A DNA stretch of 64,000 nucleotides from Fuerstiella marisgermanici (GTDB taxonomy: Bacteria > Planctomycetota > Planctomycetia > Planctomycetales > Planctomycetaceae), in NCBI RefSeq assembly GCF_001983935.1, contig NZ_CP017641.1, positions 1,612,001 through 1,676,000 on the forward strand, given 5' to 3'. Under the pieces are notes generated by a model. That model was not told the origin of the DNA. It saw only the letters and a program-made list of their open reading frames with translations, and did not search any database. Numbering within the stretch: the first letter of the stretch is position 1; every line of letters begins with the position of its first letter. The translations under genes and the position numbers were made by a program. Positions 10,031-18,981 of the stretch are shown one piece after another.

Positions 10031-10093
10031 GTGTGCCACTGGCGTTGCCAGTGCCTTACGGTGACGAAAACACTGGCAACGCCAGTGGCACAC
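10031..10093. repeat. REP-like nested palindrome
   Basis: A perfect 23-bp inverted repeat (10031-10053 and 10071-10093, 17-base loop) has arms that are each themselves palindromic, built on CACTGGC-gtt-GCCAGTG. It sits between the small 9797 gene and the 10247 gene. The structure fits a pair of inverted REP/BIME-type elements. No T-run follows either side, so it is not a standard intrinsic terminator. Confidence 0.7.
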
Positions 10094-10246
10094 GAATCCT
10101 CAAGATCATGCTGACACAGCACTGGTTGGCACGAACTGGCTGGGCGAGTCTTGTGGTAAGGTGGTTTGTCGCGTCATAATGGCCGTTTGATATGCTTTGT
10201 CGCAGGATTGCCGCGCCGCCTTACTTCGTCAGAACCCAAAATCGCT

Positions 10247-11221
10247 ATGCCACGTCATTTTCGCATTCTGCAGCACGCCGGTGCAGGTCTACAACGCGTT
10301 CTTGTCATCCTGTCTGCTGTGCTGCTGACACTTCCGGTGCCAGCCGTGGCGGAAGACGAAGTTGAATTCGCGGATCTGTCAGCTGAGACGATGATCGTGT
10401 ACGCTCGGGCGAATCGAGCGATCCAGGACCTGGACGTTTATCTGCGAGCGACCGGGTACGAAAATCCAGCGTTTATTGGCATGAACTACTTCGGTGTGTC
10501 AGTCGGTGGCATCGACGCGATTCGTGATCTGCAGGAGAATCGAGGCGTCGACCCGGAAACATTCGCGGCTCTGTACGCTGGTTTCGCGGTTCCCGCCGTG
10601 GCGAAGCACTTAAACCTGAAGAAGTCGACCAACGCCAATGGTCGACTGGAACTGAAGATCGATGCGTTGGACGGTCGGCTGCGATACAAGGGAGCCGTCG
10701 TCAGGCTTTATAGTCCGGAAGATCTACGCCTTCTGTTCGAACGACGCGACGCATTCCGCACAGAATCTGAACGTGTCAGGCGCCGAGTCTTCTCTGACTA
10801 CGTTTTCAGTCGACGCCGCGCCGTGGGCGGTCTGGGTTCCGGCGGTCAGTTGACGGAAGTCGACGATTTAGACGAACGGTATACTCGACTGCAGCCGCTG
10901 TTGATTGAACTGGAAGAAAGCCTTCGTCGAGACGCGTCGGCCTCTTCTGTCATCGCGGGACTCAGCAGCCATCACTACTTCAGCCTGTCTGTCGGCGGTC
11001 TTGATGTTGTGTCTGACCTGCAAAATCGCAAGGCGGTCGACCCGGAAACGTTTGGAGCCATCTACGCTGGCAAGATCGCTCCGGACTACGTCGAGGACTT
11101 CAAGATCACGGCCGACAACCGGATCCTGTACCAGGACGCTCAGGTCAAAATGTATTCGCCCAAGACGCTGGAAAGCTGCTTTAAGCAACGCGAAACGCTG
11201 GACCTGCAAATCGCCAAGTAG
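10247..11221 (+). CDS. Exported protein with an internal duplication, unknown function
   Basis: The protein has about 324 residues from the ATG at 10247, beginning with a signal-peptide-like stretch (RVLVILSAVLLTLPVPAVAEDE). The mature part holds two copies of the same unit. Copy one has YFGVSVGGIDAIRDLQ, VDPETFAALYAG and VVRLYSPEDLRLLFERRDAF. Copy two has YFSLSVGGLDVVSDLQ, VDPETFGAIYAG and VKMYSPKTLESCFKQRETL. The copies are joined by an Arg-rich and acidic linker. An upstream TTG start would add 27 residues ahead of the signal peptide and is less likely. I do not recognise the domain. The duplication suggests a two-lobed periplasmic protein. The gene converges with the metallopeptidase gene, 11 bases beyond its stop. 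Confidence 0.75.
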   Translation: MPRHFRILQHAGAGLQRVLVILSAVLLTLPVPAVAEDEVEFADLSAETMIVYARANRAIQDLDVYLRATGYENPAFIGMNYFGVSVGGIDAIRDLQENRGVDPETFAALYAGFAVPAVAKHLNLKKSTNANGRLELKIDALDGRLRYKGAVVRLYSPEDLRLLFERRDAFRTESERVRRRVFSDYVFSRRRAVGGLGSGGQLTEVDDLDERYTRLQPLLIELEESLRRDASASSVIAGLSSHHYFSLSVGGLDVVSDLQNRKAVDPETFGAIYAGKIAPDYVEDFKITADNRILYQDAQVKMYSPKTLESCFKQRETLDLQIAK

Positions 11222-11232
11222 GGCGATCATTC

Positions 11233-12792
11233 CTAACGCGCTGTGGGCGAACCGGACTCAGCGGCTGTTTTGAGCACTCCCGGGCTCGGCCGTGTTTCCA
11301 CGACTGTGATCTGCAATCTTGCAGTCTGCGGGAATTCCAGTTGCAGCGACCGAATCTGATCGACGGCCGCGGCAATGGCGAAGGACGTTCCCGCTAAGCT
11401 TAGCGATTCGCCCGTTTCGCCGCTTGCTTCCAACTGATTAACAGCATGCAGTCGGTACGCCGTTAGTTGCCCCAGCGTCCAGTCGCGAAACATTTCAGCG
11501 AAGTCGCGGCCGGTGAGGCGTTCCAGAGGCTGTGGGTGCTGCATGGCGGTCGCAACCAGCCGGCTGAGATCTGTGGGCGACCGACCGGACAGTGCTGACG
11601 CCACAAACGAACAACCGGCTGCTCTTGAAGGGCCGCGTCGAGTGGCCAGCAACGACGCATTGTCGGGCTGCACGACGGGGAAGTGGTTAGGGTGTCGATG
11701 GAAGTCTGCAAACCGCTTGCGCAGATTCGGGCTGTCCGGGCAAACTTCCAGTTCAACGATGTGAGCCACTGCTTCATTTAGCCAGTTCGGCATACCCGCG
11801 TGGCGTTCGGGGGATTGTGCGGCGACAGAAAACACGGCGGCGTGAGTCAGTTCGTGAGCCAGCACGGCCTTGAGTTGTTGCCGGTTGGAAATGCGGCTGT
11901 CCAAATAGACGGCGTCGCCTTCGAATGGGCTTAGCGGTTGCAGAAAATCGGACTGCCGCACGCAGCCTCGAATGGGCTCCTGCGGATCATCGGCCAACCA
12001 ATTGTCCGAAAGTTCGCACAGGAGAATGCTAAGTCGCCCATCGTCGTCGACGTCGACAATCGGTCCGATCCGTGATTCCACGTGCCGCAGTATCCCGCCT
12101 TCGACCATTTCGACGATAGTTTCCGCCAGCTTGCCAAGGCTGATTCTGTCAGGGGAGTCCGGATCCAGCGAATCGACCTCGGCGAAAACCGTCACGCGGC
12201 TGCTGGCGGCCAGTGCGGAAGCCTGAATGTATCGGTCGAAACTGCGTTGTTGGTAAAACCAAGGCGCTCGAAACCGGCGGACCTTGTTCGGAAGCGGCGT
12301 GCCTGTGACGTTTGTTTCTGAAATCCGGCGGAATGCGTTGTCGGCGGCCGGTTGCGGAGCTTGCGTCGTCAGCGAAATGAACGCGGGCGAGTGAGATGCG
12401 TCTGCGTCACTTTGCGTAATATGAGCGAAGTCGCACACCGCCTCGACCTTTGCGACTGGCGTAACAGCGTTCGTGGCCCCGTCTGTCCAACTTAGCCGCA
12501 GGTCGTGGAAACCTGCGGATTGGTCAAGACTGGCAAGAATGACGGTCGCGCCGGATGGCACGTTAATAGTCACATTGTGTTGCGTAACCGGCTGGCTCAA
12601 ACCGTAAGTCGGCCGTTTTGCAGTCACGCTGCCTCTGGCGGCATTTGTCGCAGAAGCCTGAGTTTGGAGAGCAGACGGCGCCCCCTTAATTGCAGACGTG
12701 GTAGCAGGCGTCTTACGAAGCAGAAACTGCCGAACGGTGCCGGACGCGACAATCGCCACAATCAGGCACCAAAATGCCGCGCGCCCCCGCAT
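11233..12792 (-). CDS. Membrane-anchored or exported zinc metallopeptidase (HExxH...E, M30-like)
   Basis: This 519-residue protein has an N-terminal hydrophobic segment (about residues 6-20, FWCLIVAIVASGT) acting as anchor or signal, then a Ser/Thr/Ala-rich linker and a beta-rich region. The zinc site is HELTH (H313, E314, H317), and NWLNEAVAHIVE supplies the third ligand E340. This HExxH-x22-E pattern is the gluzincin type; the WLNEAxAH phrase resembles hyicolysin-like M30 peptidases. A calcium-binding-like DVDDDGRLS stretch precedes it by about 65 residues. It probably acts in the periplasm or at the surface. It is the second zinc-protease-like gene in this stretch, after the metzincin-bearing barrel protein. 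The family assignment to M30 is tentative; the zinc motif is clear. Confidence 0.8.
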   Translation of the reverse strand: MRGRAAFWCLIVAIVASGTVRQFLLRKTPATTSAIKGAPSALQTQASATNAARGSVTAKRPTYGLSQPVTQHNVTINVPSGATVILASLDQSAGFHDLRLSWTDGATNAVTPVAKVEAVCDFAHITQSDADASHSPAFISLTTQAPQPAADNAFRRISETNVTGTPLPNKVRRFRAPWFYQQRSFDRYIQASALAASSRVTVFAEVDSLDPDSPDRISLGKLAETIVEMVEGGILRHVESRIGPIVDVDDDGRLSILLCELSDNWLADDPQEPIRGCVRQSDFLQPLSPFEGDAVYLDSRISNRQQLKAVLAHELTHAAVFSVAAQSPERHAGMPNWLNEAVAHIVELEVCPDSPNLRKRFADFHRHPNHFPVVQPDNASLLATRRGPSRAAGCSFVASALSGRSPTDLSRLVATAMQHPQPLERLTGRDFAEMFRDWTLGQLTAYRLHAVNQLEASGETGESLSLAGTSFAIAAAVDQIRSLQLEFPQTARLQITVVETRPSPGVLKTAAESGSPTAR

Positions 12793-13206
12793 GCGTGTCG
12801 CTCCCCGTTCGTCCCCGTCATCCCCCAGCGCCCGTAGGCGTCAATTATTGGATCGAATCACTTGTCGCAGCGTCTTGACTCGATTGTGTGGAAAGCGGCG
12901 ACTTTGCCGTTGTGTTGCGTTGCGAAGACATGGAAACGACGCGGACATTTTTGGCTCACAGAAAGCATGGGGATAGCACCCATTCTGGCGCGAAATCCTA
13001 AGGCTGTGACTTTTCCAAACAGTCGATGTCGTCCAGTCATCTCGCGCCGACCTGCCAAATCACCGTCCGGCAGGCGGAATTTGCCGGGAATTCCTTTCTC
13101 AAACGGCCGACGACGGATATATCATGGTGTGCGCAACCCGATTGCCATGCGGCGCGGCCGCGCATCACGTTGTCAGTTTCGATTCGGATCACCGAAAGGT
13201 ACTTTT
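12793..13206. other. Divergent intergenic region
   Basis: These 414 bases separate the minus-strand peptidase and the plus-strand VWA gene. The VWA reading frame is open back to 12862, but the upstream residues are Arg/Pro-rich and a signal peptide begins only at 13207, so this is taken as non-coding regulatory DNA. No other feature was seen. Confidence 0.5.
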
Positions 13207-15945
13207 ATGCGGTTTCATGGAAACACAGCCATCCGCTGCTTCCTGCTGAGTTTTGCAGGGCTAATCGCCGCTTCGTCCGCCGTTGCTGGCGACGCTAAAA
13301 ACGCGGACCTGGTGATTCGCCACTTCCCACAAGAAAACGGAACTCAGTATTCCGCGTTGGCCGTTCGGCCTTCACAACTGGCAACGCAGCCCGTTCGCCG
13401 ACACATTGTGGTTGTGGACACGTCCGCGAGTCAGATCGGAACCGCGCGACAGTCGTCACTGGCACTTGTCTCCGACGTGCTGTCTCAACTGGCAAAGACC
13501 GATGCTGTTCGGCTGTACGCCATCGACGTCCAATGCGAACCACTGACGCAAGGCTTCGTGGCAGTCGGTTCTTCGGAACTTCGCGCGGCCATCGACGGAC
13601 TGTCACTGCGAACGCCGCTCGGCACAACCGACCTGGCAAACGCTTTGAACGCTGTCGTCGCTGACGCCAACGGACAACCGACATCGGTGCTGTACATCGG
13701 TGACGGCATGTCCTCCAACCGCATTTCGCTAAACGAACTGGCAAAGTTTGCTGGTGAGCTGCAGACTAAGAACGTCGCATTTCATGCGGTTGTCTTAGGA
13801 CCGAAGACCGGGCACGAGCTACCTAACATTCTGGCCAACCTGACCGGCGGTACAGTTAGCAATGTGAATCATGGCAAGGAAACTCCCGCTGGTGCGACCG
13901 TCGCTGCCGCATTGGCGATCGCTCCTGTCGAAGTGACTCGACTTCTTCTTGACCGCACTCCTGTAAAAACAGCTGGCAACAAGTCGATCATGGTGCGACC
14001 AGATCGCCACACGATTGTACTGACCGAACAAGCCATTCCGCAGTTTCGAACACTGACGGCTGTTACGGCCGATGACAAGGCATTCACGATTGCCGGTCAC
14101 CAGGCTCAGCGAATTGTCGCGGGGGCGGAGTTGCGTCACCTGACTGCCTGGACGAAGGAATCAAACGGAATCAACGTGCCGACGGTCGACCTGCCTCAAC
14201 TGGTCGCGGCCGGCGAACAGTTTGCAGGTTCAATGGAACAGTCAGTCGAAGCGGCCGAATTTCTGGCAGCTCGCGGCCGAGTTCTCGAAGCGACCCGTAT
14301 CGCACAGGCGGCGGCTCGCATGGACGATTCGAATCCGCAACTTCGCAAAATTCTGATCTCATTACCGCAACCACCGGCCGCAGACGAACAACCTGCGTTC
14401 CCCAACTTCGACGATCCAGCGCCGCAGCCTGCCGAAGCGGACGAGGCAGCAACGCCGGAGAGTGTAATCTCGCCTGCACTGGAAGTTCCGGACACGCCCA
14501 ATACCAACCCAGGCAACGACGGCTTTGGTGGCGCACCGGGTGCAGATTTGAGTGAACTGGATGAGGCGGCGCGAAAGATCCAACTGCAGTCTCAACTGCT
14601 GAAGGCAGAAACGGACGCGGCTATCGATCAGGCAAACCGACTAAGTGCAGAAGATCCGGACTACGCGACGAACACACTGAAAGATGTGCTGGAAACGATT
14701 CAGACGTCTCAAAACATCAGCCCGGACGTTCGTAGCGAACTGCTGCGACGCGTGTCCAATGCTCTTAGCGGGATAGAAACGGCTCGCGAAGTCATGGCCC
14801 TGCGACAGAAGCAAATTGCCCAGGACGAAGCCATTGCTCAGTCGATTCAACGTCGTCTTGAGGATGTTGATATTGAAGAACAGCGTCTGGCAATTCAAAT
14901 CGAAAAGATTCGCGGACTACTTGACCGAGCTCGACACGGCGATCGCAATGCTTACGAAGACGCCGAGTTCGAATCTCGCGTGACACTTGACCTGAAGCCA
15001 GGCAGCGGCCCGGCTACTCAGGCGTTAGTGATGTCGGAAGCACTTGGTCAGTTAGACAAGGCCTATCGTCTTGTGAATCTGCGAGCCGACCGGTTTCTGG
15101 AAACACTCTATCAGGTGGAACTGTCTCATGTGCCGTTCCCGGACGAGCCACCAGTTCAGTATCCGCCAGCCGACGTATGGCGAGCCCTGTCTTTAACTCG
15201 AATTCCTCGCTACGAATCGTCTGACCTGCGAACGGAAGCTCCCGTTGAAAAATGGCTGCGTCAGATGCTGGATAAGCCAGTGCGAAATCTTGACTTCCAG
15301 GGCGGCGTGCCGCTGAGTGAAATTCTGGAAAACATTAGCACGTACTTCACCGCAACGTACGGAACGGGTGCTGGCGAGTTGGGTACTGACTTCCAGATGT
15401 CGTTCGAAACAGACCGCGGCGAACTCGGCATTGTCGGCATCGACAGTCTGGAAGACGTGATCATCTCAGACATCAGCTACGACGGCATGACACTGCGTAA
15501 CGCATTGAAGTTGATCTTCGCCCAAACACAGGACGATCAAAAATCGCTTGCTCCCGAACCACTGACTTATGTGATTCAGAACGAAGTGATCATGATCACG
15601 ACCGTCGCAAAAGCAGAGTCTGAAGACAACCTTGTGACTCGCGTTTACCCGGTTGCGGACCTCGTCTACGCCCCCAGCCTGCACAACATGCTTGGCGGTG
15701 GCGGACTTGGCGGTGGTCAGGGTGGCGGCCTCGGCGGCCAGGGCGGCGGACTCGGTGGTCAGGGCGGTGGCCAAGGTGGGTTTGGCGGTGGCGGCGGTCA
15801 GGGCGGCTTCGGCGGCGGTGGTGGCGGTGGCTTCCAGAGTATTCCTCCAGAAGTTCTGCACGCTGTCGACAACGTGAAAAAGAACGGCATCACCACAGAC
15901 GCTGTCAAAGACGTCAAAAAAAAACCGATCCTCAAGCTGAAGTAG
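13207..15945 (+). CDS. Exported VWA-domain protein with a secretin-N-like domain and glycine-rich tail
   Basis: From the ATG at 13207 (GAAAGG lies about 10 bases ahead) the protein has 912 residues and a clear signal peptide ending near SSAVAG. A von Willebrand A domain follows (about residues 60-250). It has the metal-ion MIDAS motif DTSAS and the later T and D contacts (GTTDLANAL, YIGDGMSS). The middle has a helical TPR-like stretch and long acidic/Gln-rich coiled segments (about 455-600). Residues about 688-810 (NLDFQGGVPLSEILENIS ... MTLRNALKLIF ... YVIQNEVIMITT) resemble the STN/secretin N0 fold common in planctomycete proteins. A glycine/glutamine run (about 828-877) and a Lys-rich end follow. 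A run of nine A's codes for the last KKK. The DUF2135 gene lies 71 bases downstream, probably in one operon. Confidence 0.85.
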   Translation: MRFHGNTAIRCFLLSFAGLIAASSAVAGDAKNADLVIRHFPQENGTQYSALAVRPSQLATQPVRRHIVVVDTSASQIGTARQSSLALVSDVLSQLAKTDAVRLYAIDVQCEPLTQGFVAVGSSELRAAIDGLSLRTPLGTTDLANALNAVVADANGQPTSVLYIGDGMSSNRISLNELAKFAGELQTKNVAFHAVVLGPKTGHELPNILANLTGGTVSNVNHGKETPAGATVAAALAIAPVEVTRLLLDRTPVKTAGNKSIMVRPDRHTIVLTEQAIPQFRTLTAVTADDKAFTIAGHQAQRIVAGAELRHLTAWTKESNGINVPTVDLPQLVAAGEQFAGSMEQSVEAAEFLAARGRVLEATRIAQAAARMDDSNPQLRKILISLPQPPAADEQPAFPNFDDPAPQPAEADEAATPESVISPALEVPDTPNTNPGNDGFGGAPGADLSELDEAARKIQLQSQLLKAETDAAIDQANRLSAEDPDYATNTLKDVLETIQTSQNISPDVRSELLRRVSNALSGIETAREVMALRQKQIAQDEAIAQSIQRRLEDVDIEEQRLAIQIEKIRGLLDRARHGDRNAYEDAEFESRVTLDLKPGSGPATQALVMSEALGQLDKAYRLVNLRADRFLETLYQVELSHVPFPDEPPVQYPPADVWRALSLTRIPRYESSDLRTEAPVEKWLRQMLDKPVRNLDFQGGVPLSEILENISTYFTATYGTGAGELGTDFQMSFETDRGELGIVGIDSLEDVIISDISYDGMTLRNALKLIFAQTQDDQKSLAPEPLTYVIQNEVIMITTVAKAESEDNLVTRVYPVADLVYAPSLHNMLGGGGLGGGQGGGLGGQGGGLGGQGGGQGGFGGGGGQGGFGGGGGGGFQSIPPEVLHAVDNVKKNGITTDAVKDVKKKPILKLK

Positions 15946-16016
15946 GGATTCGGACCTTTCCAAAACCGCAAGTCGTTGATCGGACGCGACAACAGTCGAG
16001 CGTCGAACGACTGCGG

Positions 16017-17192
16017 TTGAACGGAAATAACTATCAGTCGGGTCACAGCGGAGAGGGCTTCCGAAAGCAGGCCCTTAGCCGTGATTCCAAACGGCCTAAC
16101 CGGCCACGTTTCACGCCTGTCGTTTTCCAGCAGGAAAAGCCAGCCGAAACCGCGCGCGACGCAGAAGACACGGCTCGCGCGAATGCCTTAATCAAACAGG
16201 TTGCGGCCAGTTCAGATCCCGCGCCGCTGGCGTGGAATAAAGCGTTTGCCGGGCAGCGGTTCGGCAGTTCAACGCTAGCCACTGCCTGTGAAATTTTGCA
16301 CGGTCGTGAAAAGCACGACATGGTCGTCGAATGTCTGCTGGCCGCCATCCGTAACGACCACGCGCAGCCGTGGATGTACGATGTCCTGGCGCTCGAAATG
16401 CAGCTTGCAAAACGACCGCAGAATGAGCAGGACCGCGTCCTGTTGTCGCGGATCGATTTTGCAGACGGCGACGAACCTCAGATGCTGCTGACGGCCTCGA
16501 TGCTGTCGCGATTCGGAGCGTACGAACAGGCCATTCGCGTCTGTCGCGAAGCAACGAAACGTAATCCGTGGCAGTCGGCAACATGGGGTATCGCACGCAG
16601 CATTGCCGACCGAAGCAAAGACCCGCAAGCCATAGCGTGGGCGCAGTGTGGTACGCTCACGTACGTTTGGGATACCAATCACGCGGCTGAACACGCAGCA
16701 GCCAAAACCGTACTGACAACACTGATCGAAGAACTTCAATCCAGTAATCAGACCGAACTGTCGCAGCAGATCCAGCGTCAACTGCAGACCGCTCTGATCC
16801 GCGACATGATGATCACCATCACATGGGCCGGCAGCGCAGATCTTGATCTTTCTGTGATCGAACCGGGCGGGCAAACGTGTTCTTATCGTTCGCCGCGAAC
16901 GTCGAATGGAGGCCTGTTATACCAACAGGGATTCGGCGGCAGTGGTGTAGGAACTGGCAACGCCGATCGGCAAACGGAGCGATACGTTTGCGTGATTGCA
17001 CCGGCCGGAGACTACCGTGTCCGCGTTCGCAACGCCGCAGGGCGATTGATCCTGGGCAAAGTGCAGTTGCGCGTGACTCGCCACGCCGGCACCGACCGCG
17101 AAAAGACCGAAACGCGATTGTACGAAGTTGGTGACAAGGGTGTTGAAATCCGAGTCCCACTTAACAACGGCCGAGCGATGAAGAAGAATTAG
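16017..17192 (+). CDS. DUF2135 (YfaP-like) domain protein with helical repeat region
   Basis: The 391-residue protein has an N-terminal low-complexity part, a helical TPR-like middle (about residues 70-240) and a C-terminal beta domain. The latter starts ITWAGSADLDLSVIEPGG, then carries NGGLLYQQGFGG and APAGDYRVRVRNAAG. This is the layout of DUF2135/YfaP-like domains, which often accompany VWA proteins. No ATG lies near the start; TTG at 16017 is used here. The frame is also open further upstream into the VWA gene. The two genes are probably co-transcribed and functionally paired. The last four bases overlap the convergent LRR gene's stop. Confidence 0.75.
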   Translation: MNGNNYQSGHSGEGFRKQALSRDSKRPNRPRFTPVVFQQEKPAETARDAEDTARANALIKQVAASSDPAPLAWNKAFAGQRFGSSTLATACEILHGREKHDMVVECLLAAIRNDHAQPWMYDVLALEMQLAKRPQNEQDRVLLSRIDFADGDEPQMLLTASMLSRFGAYEQAIRVCREATKRNPWQSATWGIARSIADRSKDPQAIAWAQCGTLTYVWDTNHAAEHAAAKTVLTTLIEELQSSNQTELSQQIQRQLQTALIRDMMITITWAGSADLDLSVIEPGGQTCSYRSPRTSNGGLLYQQGFGGSGVGTGNADRQTERYVCVIAPAGDYRVRVRNAAGRLILGKVQLRVTRHAGTDREKTETRLYEVGDKGVEIRVPLNNGRAMKKN

Positions 17193-18628
17193 TGCTGCGA
17201 CTTCGGGGCTGGTGCGAATTCGAAGGCCGTTCGCGGAGTAATCTGAGGCGTCGGCTCAATCGCTAAAACGGCGGGAAGTACGCTGCGACCAGCCATCAGC
17301 TCGCGTCGGTGTTCCTGCAGTTCAACAAGCCCCTGACGGGCTTGGCCATTATTCGGATTGGCAGCGATGGATTGCTCAAGATATCTGGTGGCCTGGGACA
17401 ACGCACTGTTGTAAAGGATTCGCCCGACTTCCAGGCGAGCCGTCGATTCGTCGGCAAAGTTGCAGAACAGGGCGTACGCTTCTTCCGCTTGTCCCGCGCT
17501 GGCAAGAGCTTCTGCCAGAAGCAGCTGGAGCGATTCGTCTCGCGGTCGAACATCGGTGGCGGCTCGAAAAATTGCCGCAGCCTGTGACCATTCGCCCTGG
17601 TCCGAATACACAGACGCAAGGTGTTCTGCCAGGCTGGGATCTTCGTGAACAAGCCTCGTCAAACGCTGCAGCTTCGCATGTTCGGCAGACGCTGAACGGC
17701 CGACGCTGGCTGGTTGTTGAAATTCGGCAGGGACATCAAGCAGGCTCAGGTTGCTGCTCGGTTCTGATACGACAAGACACTGAGGCAGTTGTTTTTGCAG
17801 TCGTTCGAGACTTCGTGAAGTGACCGCTGTACCGACGAGGTTTAGTCCTCGCAGCGACTTCATCCGCACGATATGTTCGACGGCTTCGTCGGAAACCTGA
17901 GTGTGATTCAGGAGCAGATACTCCAAGTGCTGAAGCGATTGAAGTTGGCGCAATGCGTCATTGGTCAATGCCGTTCGTCCCAGATCCACTAAGCGCAAAG
18001 ACGTCAGGCCGACAAGCTGGGCGACTCCCGCATCGGTGATGGCAGTTCCCTTCAGCTTTAATGAATACACTTTCGGCAGCTTTAGAATATCGCTCACAGC
18101 CGCATCGGTGATGTCGGTGCCCGTCAAATCGAGCTCAGTCGTATCAGCGAAGAACTGCAACAGAGAACTATGTCCATCGTGGAATGGCCGGTACGCCAGA
18201 TCGATCTTTTGAACACGATCGTCAGCGTCGCGAGTCAGAACAGCGCCCATGTCTTGCAGATATATGCTGGCTTCCGAAGCCAGCGCAGGAAGGGAAGCTG
18301 TCGTTGATTCGGATTCGGCCTCTGGTTGTTCGTCTGGTTGAGTCGCCGTCAAACTGTCGGCAGGCGGCAGTGGCTGTTCGAATTCGATTGAGTCGTCGGC
18401 AACGGCTGGCAGGGTTGGGATATCGTCACTCACGGCGAATGGCTGCAGCGGAGGCAGTTCCGGTACAGCGTAGTCTGGCGTGGGCGTTGGCACCTGCGCA
18501 AGCTGCCGAGTTGGCGTGGGGCGATGAACCGCGTGCCTGCGGCGCGCATTGTGGTTGTCGCTCTGACATCCGGCAAAGGCCAGAGTCAGCAGCAAACAGC
18601 TAACGCAGCGATTTCTTAGTCGAGACAT
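17189..18628 (-). CDS. Lipoprotein with leucine-rich repeats and TPR-like repeats
   Basis: From the ATG at 18628 the protein has 479 residues. It opens with a lipoprotein signal peptide whose lipobox is LAFAGC, so it should be lipid-anchored. A Pro/Thr/Glu-rich linker follows. Residues about 150-300 hold five leucine-rich repeats of the planctomycete type, with units such as LTGTDITDAAVSDI, LKGTAITDAGVAQL and LGRTALTNDALRQL. Residues about 330-450 are TPR-like (LASVYSDQGEWSQAAAIFRAA, LAEALASAGQAEEAYALF, RYLEQSIAANPNNGQAR). The frame extends upstream to 18715, but the lipobox fixes the start. Such proteins usually serve protein-protein interaction; the partner is unknown. Confidence 0.8.
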   Translation of the reverse strand: MSRLRNRCVSCLLLTLAFAGCQSDNHNARRRHAVHRPTPTRQLAQVPTPTPDYAVPELPPLQPFAVSDDIPTLPAVADDSIEFEQPLPPADSLTATQPDEQPEAESESTTASLPALASEASIYLQDMGAVLTRDADDRVQKIDLAYRPFHDGHSSLLQFFADTTELDLTGTDITDAAVSDILKLPKVYSLKLKGTAITDAGVAQLVGLTSLRLVDLGRTALTNDALRQLQSLQHLEYLLLNHTQVSDEAVEHIVRMKSLRGLNLVGTAVTSRSLERLQKQLPQCLVVSEPSSNLSLLDVPAEFQQPASVGRSASAEHAKLQRLTRLVHEDPSLAEHLASVYSDQGEWSQAAAIFRAATDVRPRDESLQLLLAEALASAGQAEEAYALFCNFADESTARLEVGRILYNSALSQATRYLEQSIAANPNNGQARQGLVELQEHRRELMAGRSVLPAVLAIEPTPQITPRTAFEFAPAPKSQH

Positions 18629-18981
18629 CAGAAGGTACCAGTTCTTAACTTCACGGTCGCTGCCGCCACAGTGCCGTTCGACCGCCGACTTGCTCTGTAT
18701 TTTGAAATCTGCCATCAGATTTCGCCAACGCTTTGGCGAGCGCCGTGTTCAGGCTTCAACATCGGCAGACGACGCATGGCCGTTACCGTTTGATCATTTC
18801 GCATTGCTATCGTCTATCGCCAACATCGGCCGCAGATAGCGACGAAAAAGCCACGCCGCTCCAAACCGGAACGCACGGGACCGGTGACGACCTAAGTTGT
18901 TATGTGACTTTGTCGACGACCACTGTTGCCCGGTCCGCACTTCACAGATCAATCCAACTTGAGCGAAATCGAAACGCAGTC
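18629..18981. other. Divergent intergenic region
   Basis: These 353 bases lie between the lipoprotein and the multi-TM protein, which are divergent. Frames on both sides are open into it but carry no domain or signal peptide. No RNA or repeat was seen. Confidence 0.45.

Noticed and set aside
10031-10093. The nested palindrome as an intrinsic terminator
   Set aside because: No T-run follows the stem on either strand, and each arm is itself a palindrome, which fits a REP element better.
12862-13206. N-terminal extension of the VWA gene
   Set aside because: A clear signal peptide begins at 13207 with a ribosome-binding-like sequence ahead, and the extension looks non-coding.
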